Assembly: GCA_963929535.1 (NCBI GenBank)
Contig: CAWVIZ010000001.1
Coordinates: forward strand, 62,001 to 126,000
From: Pullilachnospira sp963929535
GTDB taxonomy: Bacteria > Bacillota > Clostridia > Lachnospirales > Lachnospiraceae
Length of the DNA: 64,000 bases
Direction: 5' to 3'
Shown: piece after piece, positions 35,732 to 45,451 of the stretch
How the letters are laid out: each line of letters begins with the position of its first letter
Position numbering within the stretch: the stretch's first letter is position 1
Program-made: the position numbers and the translations under genes
The notes under the pieces: model-generated
The model's database searches: none
Told to the model about the DNA's origin: nothing
The model's input: only the letters and a program-made list of their open reading frames with translations

Positions 35732-37138
35732 TTACAGCCGGAATCCAAAGTATCTCACGGCGTTTTCAAAGCAGATTCCCCTGATAATCCGTTCCAGATT
35801 CTTCTCATCAGAGGGATACTCTCCATCCTCTACCCACTGTCCGATCAGATCACAGAGGATCCTGCGAAAATACTCATGTCTGGGATAGGAAAGAAAGCTC
35901 CGGGAGTCCGTCAGCATCCCCACAAAATTTCCCAGCAGGCCGCCGTTGGCCAGGGAGATCATCTGTTTTCGCATTCCCGCACTGTGGTCATTAAACCACC
36001 AGGCAGCTCCATGCTGCAGCTTTCCCACTGCATCGGAATTCTGAAAACAGCCGATCACACTGTCGATCATGTCATCGTCATTGGCGTTCAGACTGTACAG
36101 AATCGTCTTCGGCAGATCTGATTTTTCTTCCAGCGCATCCAGAAAATCTGCCAGTTCCCGGGCAGGCGTATGGTTATCCACACAGTCATATCCGGTATCC
36201 GGCCCCAGAAGCCGGTACATCCGGCGGTTATTGTCCCGTTTGCATCCGAAATGAAGCTGCATTACCCAGCCCCTGGCAGAATATTCCTCTGCGGCAAACT
36301 GCAGAAAGGCCGTTTTAAATTTTCGGCATTCCTCTTTCCCACAGACAGCTCCCGACAATCTGCGTGAAAAAATCTCCTCTATCTCATTCTCATCAGCCGG
36401 CGCGTACATCACATATTCCACCCCGTGATCGCTGGCCCGGCAGCCCATACTCCCGAAAAAATCCATCCTGCTGCGCAGAGCCTCCTTCAGCGTCTCAAAG
36501 CTTACGATCCGCAGCCCGGCAGCCTGTGAAAGTTTCTCCAGATATTCCGTATAATCGGGTTTCTCCAGATTCATGGCCCGGTCCGGACGCCAGGCAGGAA
36601 GCACCTGCACCGGAAAGCTGTCATCTGCAGCCAGCTTTTTGTGCCATACAAGGTCATCTGCAGGATCATCGGTGGTACAGATCAGTTTCACCTGGGACTG
36701 AAGGATCAGATTCCTGGCACTCATCCCGGGATCGGCCAGCTTCTCACAGGTCAGATCCCATACTGTCTGGGCTGTCTGTCCGTTCAGCACGCCGTGATAT
36801 CCGAAAAACCGCTGAAGCTCCAGATGACTCCAGTGATATACCGGATTTCCCACCGCCATCTCCAGGGTCTCCGCCCATTTCTGGAATTTTTCCCGGTCCG
36901 GAGCGTTCCCGGTGATACAGCGCTCCTCCACTCCATTGGCCCGCATCAGCCGCCACTTGTAGTGGTCTCCCCCCAGCCATACCTGGGCGAGATTCTCAAA
37001 CCTCCGATCCAGGGCAATTTCCTTAGGACTGATATGACAATGATAATCCAGGATCGGCATCCCCTCCGCATAGGTATGGTACAGCCTTTGGGCCGTCCCG
37101 GAATGCAGCATGAAATTTTCATCCATAAATGCTCTCAT
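35732..37138 (-). CDS. uxaC: Glucuronate/galacturonate isomerase
   Basis: A 468-residue amidohydrolase-superfamily enzyme that isomerises D-glucuronate to fructuronate and D-galacturonate to tagaturonate, so it feeds both branches encoded here. The metal-site motif DYHCHISPKEIA lies at about residues 31-42; AQVWLGGDHYKWRLMRANG, CTTDDPADDL and SLANGGLLGNFVGMLTDSRSFLSYPRHEYFRR (seen in parts) are family signatures. Length is normal. It lies 14 bases after the LacI regulator gene in one operon; AAGGAGG precedes the start. Confidence 0.97.
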   Translation of the reverse strand: MRAFMDENFMLHSGTAQRLYHTYAEGMPILDYHCHISPKEIALDRRFENLAQVWLGGDHYKWRLMRANGVEERCITGNAPDREKFQKWAETLEMAVGNPVYHWSHLELQRFFGYHGVLNGQTAQTVWDLTCEKLADPGMSARNLILQSQVKLICTTDDPADDLVWHKKLAADDSFPVQVLPAWRPDRAMNLEKPDYTEYLEKLSQAAGLRIVSFETLKEALRSRMDFFGSMGCRASDHGVEYVMYAPADENEIEEIFSRRLSGAVCGKEECRKFKTAFLQFAAEEYSARGWVMQLHFGCKRDNNRRMYRLLGPDTGYDCVDNHTPARELADFLDALEEKSDLPKTILYSLNANDDDMIDSVIGCFQNSDAVGKLQHGAAWWFNDHSAGMRKQMISLANGGLLGNFVGMLTDSRSFLSYPRHEYFRRILCDLIGQWVEDGEYPSDEKNLERIIRGICFENAVRYFGFRL

Positions 37139-37152
37139 CTTGTTCCTCCTTC

Positions 37153-38154
37153 TTAAAATTCCATTGTACTCCGCTTCACCAGCCGGCAGGCCACCTTCTG
37201 ACAGTGGGGAACCTCTTCCCCATTCAAACGCCGGATCATATGCTCTACCGTCAGCCGGCAGAGCACCTGCTGCCGGGAATCCACCGATGTCAGCTCCGGC
37301 TCACAGCAGATGCTGGCCTGGGAATTGTTGTATCCCACCACCGACAGTTCCTCCGGGACCTGCAGACCGCGTATTTTCGCATACTTCAGTACCCCGATAG
37401 CCAGAATATCCTCTGAAGCCACCACACTGTCAAAATCCAGATCCTGCCGAACCAGCAAAAGATCCCTCACCGCCTCCACCCGGTTTTCCATATACAGCTT
37501 TCTCTCTCCTCTCACCGGCAGGCCCCTGTCCCGCAGGGCGTCCTCGTATCCTTTCTGCTTCTGCAGCCCGCTGGCCGAACGTGTATCACAGAGAAAGGCG
37601 ATTTTTCTGCAGCCGCTGTCAGCCAGACCTGCCGTCACCTCATAGACCGCCCGGTAATCATCGGCCATCACACAGTAGATCTCCGCCCCTTCCACATATC
37701 CATTAATAAGAAATACCGGCACCTTTCCGGAAGCCCGTGCCAGATACCCGGTATCCCCTTCATGGTTCTGATCACCGGCATAATTGGATCCCACCAGGAT
37801 CAGTGCAGCAATACGTTTTCTGAGAACTTTTCTCACAGTTTCTTCCTTCTCTCTCTGTCCATATCCGCTGCAGTACAGCATACAGTCATATCCGTATGCC
37901 TTCAGCTCCTTCTCCAGACAGGCCACCGAACGGGCCATATATTCATCTGCCACATCCGGACAGACAATCCCTACCAGAGAAGGAGCATACATTCCCCGGC
38001 TCCTGGAAAGAGCAGCGGGGACAAATTTTTCCTGCTCCATCACTTCCAGAACCCGCCTTCTGGTTTTATCACTTACCTTGTCACTGCCGTTCAGCACCCT
38101 GGAAACCGTAGCGATGGACACCCCCGCTATCCGGGCGATATCATAAATATTCAA
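37153..38154 (-). CDS. LacI-family transcriptional regulator of the hexuronate genes
   Basis: A 333-residue repressor. The DNA-binding helix-turn-helix and hinge are IYDIARIAGVSIATVSRVLNG at the very N-terminus (in parts), followed by a sugar-binding core (LVGIVCPDVADEYMARSV). The start is a TTG at 38154 with AAGGGAG seven bases away; longer ATG frames add about 40 residues that do not belong to the family. It is followed by uxaC and faces uxaA. Two identical operator-like sequences flank the divergent promoters, so it probably represses both units and responds to a hexuronate or keto-intermediate. Confidence 0.92.
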   Translation of the reverse strand: MNIYDIARIAGVSIATVSRVLNGSDKVSDKTRRRVLEVMEQEKFVPAALSRSRGMYAPSLVGIVCPDVADEYMARSVACLEKELKAYGYDCMLYCSGYGQREKEETVRKVLRKRIAALILVGSNYAGDQNHEGDTGYLARASGKVPVFLINGYVEGAEIYCVMADDYRAVYEVTAGLADSGCRKIAFLCDTRSASGLQKQKGYEDALRDRGLPVRGERKLYMENRVEAVRDLLLVRQDLDFDSVVASEDILAIGVLKYAKIRGLQVPEELSVVGYNNSQASICCEPELTSVDSRQQVLCRLTVEHMIRRLNGEEVPHCQKVACRLVKRSTMEF

Positions 38155-38219
38155 AATCCCGCTCCCTTCTCTTTCCGCCGTCCATGGACTTTCCGGACGG
38201 CTCCTTCTTATCCGCTCAT

Positions 38220-38274
38220 TGTAAGTTCTTACATTTTCTGTACTCATTATAATTCCCTGCCCGGCAATTTTCAA
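38220..38274 (-). promoter_or_regulatory. Promoter and operator of the LacI-uxaC operon
   Basis: On the minus strand TTGAAA (38269-38274) and TATAAT (38246-38251) are 17 bases apart. TGTAAGTTCTTACA (38220-38233) follows just after the expected transcription start. Confidence 0.75.
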
Positions 38275-38347
38275 GCGGCAGTTCCGCCGTTGTTTTATAT
38301 AAGGGCAATGAAACCGTGGACTCTGTATTATCTCAGATTACTTTTTC

Positions 38348-38394
38348 TTGACACCCGCTCCCAACAGGAGTACTGTTGATTGTAAGTTCTTACA
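38348..38394 (+). promoter_or_regulatory. Promoter and operator of uxaA-uxaB
   Basis: TTGACA (38348-38353) and TACTGT (38371-38376) are 17 bases apart, followed at the expected start site by a second identical TGTAAGTTCTTACA (38381-38394). Confidence 0.75.
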
Positions 38395-39485
38395 CTTTTT
38401 TTCTGTTTCCGATTTATTGTGAAAGGAGGTTTCCTATGAAAACCTGCATCCAGATCCATCCGGCGGACAATGTGGCGGTGGCACTGGTTCCTCTCTCCTC
38501 AGGAACGGCCATCACACCGGATACCTGCGAAGGGCTCACAGCTCCTTCCCTGACATTAACGGAAGATATTCCTGCCGGTCACAAATTCGCCCTCTCTCCC
38601 GTAAAATCCGGAGATCCGGTGATCAAATACGGTCATCCCATCGGATATTCCAGTTGTACTGTCAGTACGGGAAGCTGGGTCCATACACATAATCTGAAAA
38701 CCGGGCTGGAAGGCCAGCATTCCTATACCTGGCAGCCCGAAAAATTTTCCAGGGAACGATCGCCCCGGTCAGAGGCTTCACAGGATCCGGCTGTTGGGCA
38801 GACAGCGGCAGCCTTGAACCGTTCTGACTTCTTTGACGGCTATCTGCGCCCGGACGGGCAGGCCGGGATCCGCAATGAGATCTGGATCTTGCCCACAGTA
38901 GGCTGTGTCAGCCGGATTGCCGGGAAAATCGCCGAAAAATCCCGGCACCTTCTGGGGGGATCCCTGGAAGCCATCACGGCTTTCTCCCATCCTTACGGCT
39001 GTTCCCAGTCTGGCGAAGACCAGGAAGCCACCCGGCGGATCCTGGCGGATCTGGCGCTGCATCCCAACGCCGGCGGTGTTCTGCTGGTGGGGCTGGGCTG
39101 TGAAAACTCCGGAATCCCGGTACTGCAGTCCTGCCTTGGCGATTTCGACAAACGGCGGATCCGTTTTCTCGTCTGCCAGGACTGTGAAGATGAGGTGGCG
39201 GAGGGTCTGCGTCTGGTGGAGGAACTGGCCCGGTATGCCAAAACCTTCCATCGCACCCCGGTGAGTATCCAAAAGCTGGTGGTGGGTCTCAAGTGCGGAG
39301 GTTCCGACGGTTTGTCCGGAATCACCGCAAATCCGGCGGCAGGCCGGTTCTCCGACCGGCTAATCGCAGCCGGAGGCACTGCGATCCTCACGGAGGTCCC
39401 GGAAATGTTCGGGGCTGAGACACTGCTGATGAACCGCTGTGAAACGAAAGAGATTTTCCGGAAAACCGTGGATCTGATCAATGGA

Positions 39486-40173
39486 ATCAACTACCCCGGT
39501 GCAAGCACTCAAGCACTGTGCTCGGCTCCTACGTCGCCGCTCACAGCACTTGCCTTTCGCTCTTGCTCCCGCAAAAACGAAAGCGGGGTATGCGAATTTG
39601 TTTGTCTCTGCTTTTACATATAATCGAATAGGCTCATTTGCCCATCCAGTCCTGTATTTCGGAATAGTTTCTTATACTCATCCCCTTGATTCTTTACATA
39701 ATTCGCTATCACATCTTCATTCCCATGCTCACTTACCGTTGCTACATAGTATCCTGATGACCAAAAATTTCCTCCCCATAATTTTTTCTTCACTTCGGGG
39801 CATCTTGCGAATATTTCTCGTGCTGTAATGCTTTTTACAATCTTCACTATTTGCATTGGACTATAGCTTGGTACTGACTGGATTAGAAAATGCACATGAT
39901 CTTTATCCGTTCCTATTTCCAGAAAATAAAGTTCATATCTTTTACTTATTTCTATACATGTTTCTTTGATTACTTCTTCTACTTCATCGTCTACCACTAC
40001 TCTCCGATACTTTGTCGGAAATACAAAATGATACATAAGCCTCGATACGTTGTGTGATTTGTGGATATTCTCACTCATCTACAACTTCTCCTTCCCGCTT
40101 ACATTCTATCACTTTTCTACTGTATCGTTAAGCATGTTACGATGCAAGCATCGGGGAATGTACCCTCCTATGA
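39486..40173 (-). mobile_element. IS200/IS605-group element inside uxaA
   Basis: About 690 bp, the usual size of tnpA-only IS200 elements. The borders are placed by restoring the uxaA frame (AATGGA before, TTCAAGCAG after). There are no inverted terminal repeats or target duplication, as expected for this group. The left side (39500-39600) and the right side (40090-40170) hold imperfect hairpins. Borders may be off by a few bases. Confidence 0.85.
39614..40078 (-). CDS. tnpA: IS200/IS605 family Y1 transposase
   Basis: A 154-residue HUH single-strand transposase. The HUH motif is DHVHFLIQ (about residues 60-67) and the catalytic Tyr follows in the GGNFWSSGYYVATVSEHG region (about 110-127). 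MYHFVFPTKYRRVVV near the N-terminus is typical. The frame is complete, so the element may still be mobile. It is antisense to uxaA. Confidence 0.95.
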   Translation of the reverse strand: MSENIHKSHNVSRLMYHFVFPTKYRRVVVDDEVEEVIKETCIEISKRYELYFLEIGTDKDHVHFLIQSVPSYSPMQIVKIVKSITAREIFARCPEVKKKLWGGNFWSSGYYVATVSEHGNEDVIANYVKNQGDEYKKLFRNTGLDGQMSLFDYM

Positions 40174-40775
40174 TTCAAGCAGTATTTTACCGGACATGGA
40201 CAGCCGGTCTATGAAAACCCCTCTCCCGGAAACCGGCAGGGAGGAATCACCACCCTGGAGGACAAATCTCTGGGCTGTACCCAAAAATCCGGCAGTGCTC
40301 CGGTGCGGGACGTTCTGGATTACGGAGCGCGGGTCTCCCGTCCGGGCCTGAACCTGCTTAACGCCCCCGGCAACGACCTGGTGTCTTCCACAGCACTGGC
40401 TGCGGCCGGGGCCCAGATCGTTCTCTTCACCACCGGACGGGGAACGCCTTTCTCCGCTCCGGTTCCCACTGTCAAAATTTCCAGCAATACTCCGCTGGCC
40501 ATGCGTAAGAAAAACTGGATTGATTTTGACTGCGGGACCCTTACCGGAAAAGAGAGCCGCAGCCAGTTGGATGAACGCTTTTTTTCCTATGTCCTTCAGG
40601 TAGCCTCCGGACGGCAGACTGCCGCCGAACGGGCCGGTTATCAGGATATGGCCATTTTCAAACGAGGTGTAACCTTATAACACAGCAGTCATCCCTCAGA
40701 ACAGAGGAGACTGAACTGCCCGGGATGATCGATGATCACCCGCAAACAGTGACCTATACTGTCAGGAGAAATATC

Positions 40776-42292
40776 ATGAATCTGTTATCTTACGAAACGC
40801 TGAAAGAAATCGAATATCCCGGCTTTTTCCTGGAACATGCCCCGGAAAAGATCCTGCAGTTCGGAGAAGGCAATTTTCTGCGGCCTTTGCAGAGTATTTT
40901 ATTGATATACTGAACGAGAGAACCGGATTTCAGGGCAAAGTGGTGGTGGTAAAGCCACGGCCTGCCCGGCATCCCCAGGAGACTTCCCGCCTTCTGAACC
41001 GGCAGCAGGGACTGTATACCCTGGCCCTTCAGGGAATGGAAAAAGGTATGCCCCGCCGCACTCACCGGGTGATCTCCTCCATAAGCCGGTGCCTGAACGC
41101 CCACGAAGACTGGAACCAGGTACTTTCCTGCGCCGAAAACCCCCGGCTTCGCTGGATCATCAGCAATACCACTGAGGCCGGGATCGTGTACGATCCCGAG
41201 TGTGGTTTTTCCGATGAGCCTCCTGCCTCCTTTCCGGGAAAGCTCACCCGCCTGCTGTACCGCCGGTATCAGTGCTTTAAGGCTCAGCCCGGCATGGGTC
41301 TGGTACTCCTTCCCTGTGAGCTTATCCAGGATAATGGGAAAGCTTTGGAGGAGGCTGTCTTCTCCTATGCCCGTCAGTGGAATCTGGAAAATGACTTTCT
41401 GGCCTGGCTGGAAAAGGAAAATGTCTTCTGCTCCACACTGGTGGACCGGATCGTCACCGGTTATCCACAACAGGAGGCCGAATCCCTGTGGAAATCCTGG
41501 GGATATGTGGATCATTGCGCAGATGCCGGTGAGCCCTACGCTCTCTGGGTAATCCAGAAGCCGAAGCATCTGCTGCAGCAAAACTGTGCCGCCCTGTCAC
41601 AGCCGCTGCTTCCCGACTTTTCCCGCGCGGAACTTCCGGTGATCGTCACCGATGATCTCACACCTTTCCGGACCCGAAAGGTACGGATCCTTAACGGCAG
41701 CCACACCGCTATGGCCTGCGGCGCATGGCTGGCGGGCAAGGAACAGGTAAGAGATTTTATGGAAGATCCCCTCCTCCTGGCATGGCTCCGGCAAACACTG
41801 ACAGAGGAAATTCTCCCTGTCCTTCCGGCTGCAGATCTGAAAGAATTTACCTCTGATGTACTGGAACGGTTCCGGAACCCTTATATCCGGCACGCCCTTC
41901 CCTCCATCTGCCTGAATTCCGTTTCCAAATGGAAAACCCGCATCCTTCCCTCTCTGCTGGATTATCACAGCAGATTTGGGAAACTGCCCGGACATCTTAC
42001 CGCCTCTCTGGCCTTTCTGGCAGCCTTTTATCAGGGAATGGATGCGGACGGACATCTGACGCAGATCCGTCAGGACGGTGCTTCCTGTCAGATCCAGGAT
42101 GAACCTGCGGTGATCCGGTTCTTTCAGGAACATCTTTCGGCATCGCCGGAAGAACTGATGGAAAAATTCTGCCGCCGTCAGGACTTCTGGGGGCAGGATC
42201 TCACCCTCATTCCGGAATTCGTCCGGACTGCGGCCCGGGATCTACAGATCATCCGGCACCAGGGAGCCAGAACACTGTTTGAACAAACCTGA
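40776..42292 (+). pseudogene. uxaB: Tagaturonate reductase gene with a one-base frameshift
   Basis: UxaB reduces D-tagaturonate to D-altronate. The frame opens at ATG 40776 with AGGAG, reads MNLLSYETLKEIEYPG and ILQFGEGNFLR, then goes out of frame near 40882 (CTGCGGCCTTTG where CGGGCCTTT is expected). The correct protein continues in another frame as AFAEYFIDILNERTGFQGKVVVVK and on to RTLFEQT, giving about 505 residues in total. A single missing G explains it. The rest is well preserved (RILNGSHTAMACGAWLAG), so the mutation is recent or a sequencing error. It is downstream of the interrupted uxaA in one operon. Confidence 0.88.
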
Positions 42293-42295
42293 AGA

Positions 42296-42332
42296 CAGGG
42301 GGAGGACCGTAAGAGTTACAGTCCTCCCCCTG
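42296..42332 (+). terminator. Hairpin after uxaB
   Basis: CAGGGGGAGGAC and GTCCTCCCCCTG make a 12-bp stem with a 13-base loop, just after the uxaB stop; the T-rich stretch follows a few bases later. Confidence 0.7.
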
Positions 42333-42374
42333 AAAATACCGGATCTTTTTCCTTTCACTTTCCCGGGACACGCT

Positions 42375-42764
42375 TCACCCGGATTTTTCTCCCAGCGGAA
42401 TGGTTTTTACGCCAAAGCAAAAATAAATGACATGGAACAGCCAGACGCATACCAAAACGATCCGTCCCACTGTTACAGCATGCATCATGGCAAAACCGAT
42501 GCTCATCAAAACAGTAACCGTGATCATGATCCGAAGCTTTGTTTTTCGGGTCATTCCCCTGCCGGCCGCAAAATCTTCCAGATTTTCCCTGTACAGACGG
42601 GTTCCTTTAAACCAGCCATCCAGCCGCTGACTGCTCTTCCCAAATCCAAAAGCTGCCATCAGCAGAAAGGGAACAGACGGAAGCAGAGGAATCACTGCTC
42701 CCAGCGCTCCCAGGGCCACTCCTGCGAATCCCAGGGTAAGATACCATATTTTCTTTGCTTTCAT
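42375..42764 (-). CDS. DUF454 (YbaN-like) membrane protein
   Basis: A 129-residue protein with an N-terminal helix pair (GFAGVALGALGAVIPLLPSVPFLL region, in parts), the FGFGKSSQRLDGWF segment that is typical of DUF454, and two C-terminal helices (IMITVTVLMSIGFAMM and VLVCVWLFHVIYF). The family has no established function. It follows the ABC exporter genes on the same strand, with 61 bases between. Confidence 0.85.
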   Translation of the reverse strand: MKAKKIWYLTLGFAGVALGALGAVIPLLPSVPFLLMAAFGFGKSSQRLDGWFKGTRLYRENLEDFAAGRGMTRKTKLRIMITVTVLMSIGFAMMHAVTVGRIVLVCVWLFHVIYFCFGVKTIPLGEKSG

Positions 42765-42825
42765 ACCAGTTTCTCCAATCGTTTCTTCATAATATTGAAC
42801 CCGCTTCTCCCCCGGATCCCTTTCA

Positions 42826-44484
42826 TCAGCTTACCCTCCCCTGTTCCACTGAAATCACCTCATCGGCGATCCGAAGGGTGGACTCCCGGTGGGAGACCAG
42901 AATTACCGTTTTCCTGCGGCGTTCCCTGTCCAGAGACCGAAGGATCACCGCCTCATTGAGACTGTCCAGATTGCTGGTGGGCTCATCCAGCAAAAGAAAC
43001 GGCGCGCCGTGAAGAAACGCCCGGGCCAGTCCCAGCCGCTGCCGCTCTCCTCCGGAAAGGGTATCGCCCAATTCCCCCACCGGGGTATCGTATCCCTGGG
43101 GCAGCGACATGATAAATTCATGGACAGAAGCCTTCCGGCATGCCTGGATGATCTCCTCCTCATGAGCGTCCAGCTTTGCGATCCGCAGATTATTCCGGAT
43201 GGAATCGTGGAACAGATACGTCTCCTGGGTCACAAATCCTTCCATTTCCCGCAGATTTACGGTATTGATCTGCTCCACATCTCTCCCTGAAACTTCCACT
43301 GTTCCCTGCTGCACTTTCCAGAACCGCATCAGAAGCTTTAAAAGTGTGGATTTCCCGCATCCTGAGGGGCCTGCGATCCCCACAATTGTCTTCCGGGGAA
43401 TTTCCAGAGAAACATCCCGGAGGATTTCCTCCTCGCCATAGGAAAAGCTCACCTGCCGGACAGCCGCTCCTGAGAAATCCACCGCAGGACAGCCGGAAAT
43501 TTCTTCTGTCTCCGGCTCCTCTTCCAGAATATTCAGTACCCGGTTTCCCGCTGCAAACGTTTTCTGCAGTGAAGCTCCCAGACCGGCCAGTGCCACCACC
43601 GGACCAAAGGAGGACATCAGAGCCGTCACCGGAACCAGAACACCGTCAAAGCCCAGGCTTCCCTGCTGAAAAAGCAGTACCGCCGCCAACAGAAGCACCA
43701 GATCGAACCCCCAGAGAAGCGTATGGGTAACCGCGGTATTTCTTCCGGCTGTGCGCTTCATCCGCTCCTCATCCCCGGCCAGCGCCTCCGTACGATCGCG
43801 CATCCCGGCCAGCCTCCTGTCTCCGTCCCCGTACTGAAGGGTTTCGGAAAGTCCCCTCAGGCTGTCCAGCACATAACCGGAAAGTTCTCCCGACCGGCTG
43901 CGGAATCTCATGCCGTCATCTCCGCCGGCATGAGAAGTGGCCAGCGGCACCAGAATACCCACCGTCCCATAAGCGGCCAGCGCAATCAGTCCCAGAATCA
44001 TATGGTAATGCCCGATGAACAGCGTCATGGTTACGGAAAACAGAAGAGCGATCACCACCGGGGAAATCGTATGAGCATAAAACACTTCCAGAAGTTCAAT
44101 ATCTGAGGTGATAACCGCGATCAGATCCCCTTTATCCCTTCCTTCCAGCTTTGCCGGCGCCAGACGCCGCAGCGCCCGAAATACCTTGTCACGGATTCTG
44201 GCCAGCAGCTTAAACGCGATAAAGTGATTGCAGGACTGTTCTCCGTATCGAAGCCCTGCCCGAAATACTGCCATTCCGGCCGCCCCCGCAAACAGCAGCC
44301 AAAAAGGCGGCGCCGATTCCAATCCCAGTACCCGGCAAATTCCCAGCGCGCCAAAAATGGTAATAAAGGCAGCGCACAGATGCCCCAGATATCCCATCGC
44401 CACAGCCAGGATCATATATCCGGTCAATGGTTTTACCAGGCCGATGAGCTGTACCATCACTTTCCATCCGCTTCTCGTTTTCAT
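42826..44484 (-). CDS. ABC exporter half-transporter, CydC-like (membrane domain plus ATPase)
   Basis: A 552-residue protein with six membrane helices in the first ~310 residues and an ATPase domain after that: Walker A GPSGCGKST (about 375-383), Q-loop VTQETYLF, signature LSGGERQRLGLARA (about 475), Walker B FLLLDEPTSNLD and the switch His in SHRES. The domain order and GLGASLQKTFAAGNRVLNILEEEPE linker resemble CydC-type thiol exporters, but a multidrug role cannot be excluded. Its start overlaps the end of the upstream partner by four bases, yet that partner is deleted, so the heterodimer cannot form as usual. Confidence 0.88.
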   Translation of the reverse strand: MKTRSGWKVMVQLIGLVKPLTGYMILAVAMGYLGHLCAAFITIFGALGICRVLGLESAPPFWLLFAGAAGMAVFRAGLRYGEQSCNHFIAFKLLARIRDKVFRALRRLAPAKLEGRDKGDLIAVITSDIELLEVFYAHTISPVVIALLFSVTMTLFIGHYHMILGLIALAAYGTVGILVPLATSHAGGDDGMRFRSRSGELSGYVLDSLRGLSETLQYGDGDRRLAGMRDRTEALAGDEERMKRTAGRNTAVTHTLLWGFDLVLLLAAVLLFQQGSLGFDGVLVPVTALMSSFGPVVALAGLGASLQKTFAAGNRVLNILEEEPETEEISGCPAVDFSGAAVRQVSFSYGEEEILRDVSLEIPRKTIVGIAGPSGCGKSTLLKLLMRFWKVQQGTVEVSGRDVEQINTVNLREMEGFVTQETYLFHDSIRNNLRIAKLDAHEEEIIQACRKASVHEFIMSLPQGYDTPVGELGDTLSGGERQRLGLARAFLHGAPFLLLDEPTSNLDSLNEAVILRSLDRERRRKTVILVSHRESTLRIADEVISVEQGRVS

Positions 44485-45242
44485 CCTGCCGCCTCCCCTC
44501 TCCGCTTTCTTTCCGCTCTGCCGGAATTTCTATTTCCTGTGTTCCCCGCAGCTGAAAAACTCTCCTTTTTGGAAAAATCTGATTTTCGCAAAATCCCGTT
44601 ATCCTTTGGAATTTCCCTTTTCCCGTAATTTTCCAGAGACTGCTGAGCCTCCCACATCCGGGCATATTGTCCCTTTTTCTTCAGCAGTTCCTCATGGCTG
44701 CCCCTCTCCGCTACCTGCCCCTGATCCATCACATAAATCCTGTCTGCCTTCACCACATTGGCCAGACGGTGGGAGATCAGCACAACGGTTTTCCACTTGG
44801 TCAGCTCCAGTATCAGTGCCATGATATCATTTTCACTTTCCATATCAATATTGGAGGTGGCTTCGTCGAAAATATAGACCGGACTGTCATGCACCACCTG
44901 GCTGGTGCGAATCTGTTCCCGGTAGGAGATCCCCAGGCGCAGCAGCTTCCGGTAGATCATTTCCCTCAGTTTTCCCTTGACCGCCCGGCTGGAAAGGCTG
45001 CTCATCCGGGAAGCCCCGATGTGACATCCAAACCGGACCCCGGCCATTCCCACCACGATCCCTGCCGCCCCCGGAAGCATTTCCATTACATTGCCCCTCT
45101 CCCACAGACACTGCAGCAGACGGCAGATGGTACCGATCATCACAATATTCGCCGCCAGCGCCATCCACTGAAAAATCACATTACAGGCGATGTATTTTTT
45201 GCTTTCGCTGACCGTACGGATCAGCCGCTTATTGATCATCAT
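44481..45242 (-). pseudogene. ABC exporter half-transporter with large in-frame internal deletion
   Basis: The first ~118 residues are the start of an ABC membrane domain (IACNVIFQWMALAANIVMIG, then SYREQIRTSQVV). The next residues are HDSPVYIFDEATSNID, the Walker B and D-loop of an ATPase, followed by SHRLANVVKADRIYVMDQGQVAERG. The remaining membrane helices, Walker A, Q-loop and signature motif, about 300-330 residues, are missing, while the frame is kept. It can neither transport nor hydrolyse ATP alone. The last 45 residues are a polar tail not usual in the family. GGAGG precedes the ATG at 45242. Confidence 0.85.
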
Positions 45243-45294
45243 ATGCATTCCTCCGTTGGGATATTTTCACTTCTGCTTTTCTGCATTTTTAAAA

Positions 45295-45308
45295 TTAGTC
45301 TAAACTAA
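45295..45308. promoter_or_regulatory. Palindrome upstream of the ABC exporter genes
   Basis: TTAGTCTAAACTAA is an inverted repeat (TTAGT/ACTAA) about 50 bases before the exporter start, in AT-rich DNA. It looks like a MarR-type operator, but no MarR gene is adjacent. Confidence 0.35.
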
Positions 45309-45323
45309 CTCGTATATAGAAAA

Positions 45324-45355
45324 TTTGCGGCCGATGCTCAGTTAGTGGCCGCAAA
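45324..45355 (-). terminator. Terminator after the M42 peptidase gene
   Basis: TTTGCGGCC and GGCCGCAAA arms are followed on the minus strand by TTTTCTATA. Confidence 0.75.
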
Positions 45356-45451
45356 CTTATTGTATTCTATCATCTGCTGTGGATATTTGTCAACTTCTTT
45401 TTTCTGTTATCTGCCAAATCCCCGTATCCGTTCCGCCTTCCGGTTTCACTG

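Larger units (their letters stand above)
38436..40680 (+). pseudogene. uxaA: Altronate dehydratase gene interrupted by an IS200-like element
   Basis: UxaA converts D-altronate to 2-keto-3-deoxygluconate. The 5' part (38436-39485) encodes about 350 residues: the SAF-like N-domain, then FDGYLRPDGQAGIRNEIW, GCSQSGEDQEATRRIL, GGSDGLSGITANPA and the end DLING. The 3' part (from 40174) resumes in another frame with FKQYFTGHGQPVYENPSPGN and runs to IFKRGVTL. Joined at DLING|FKQY the two make a full-length protein of about 515 residues. The first part reads through the IS for about 45 foreign residues before stopping. AAAGGAGG precedes the start. The gene is intact apart from the insertion, so precise excision would restore it. 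Confidence 0.9.

Noticed and set aside
38436..39622. uxaA as a natural shorter protein of about 395 residues
   Set aside because: The last ~45 residues come from the IS200-like element, and the missing uxaA end is found intact after it in another frame.
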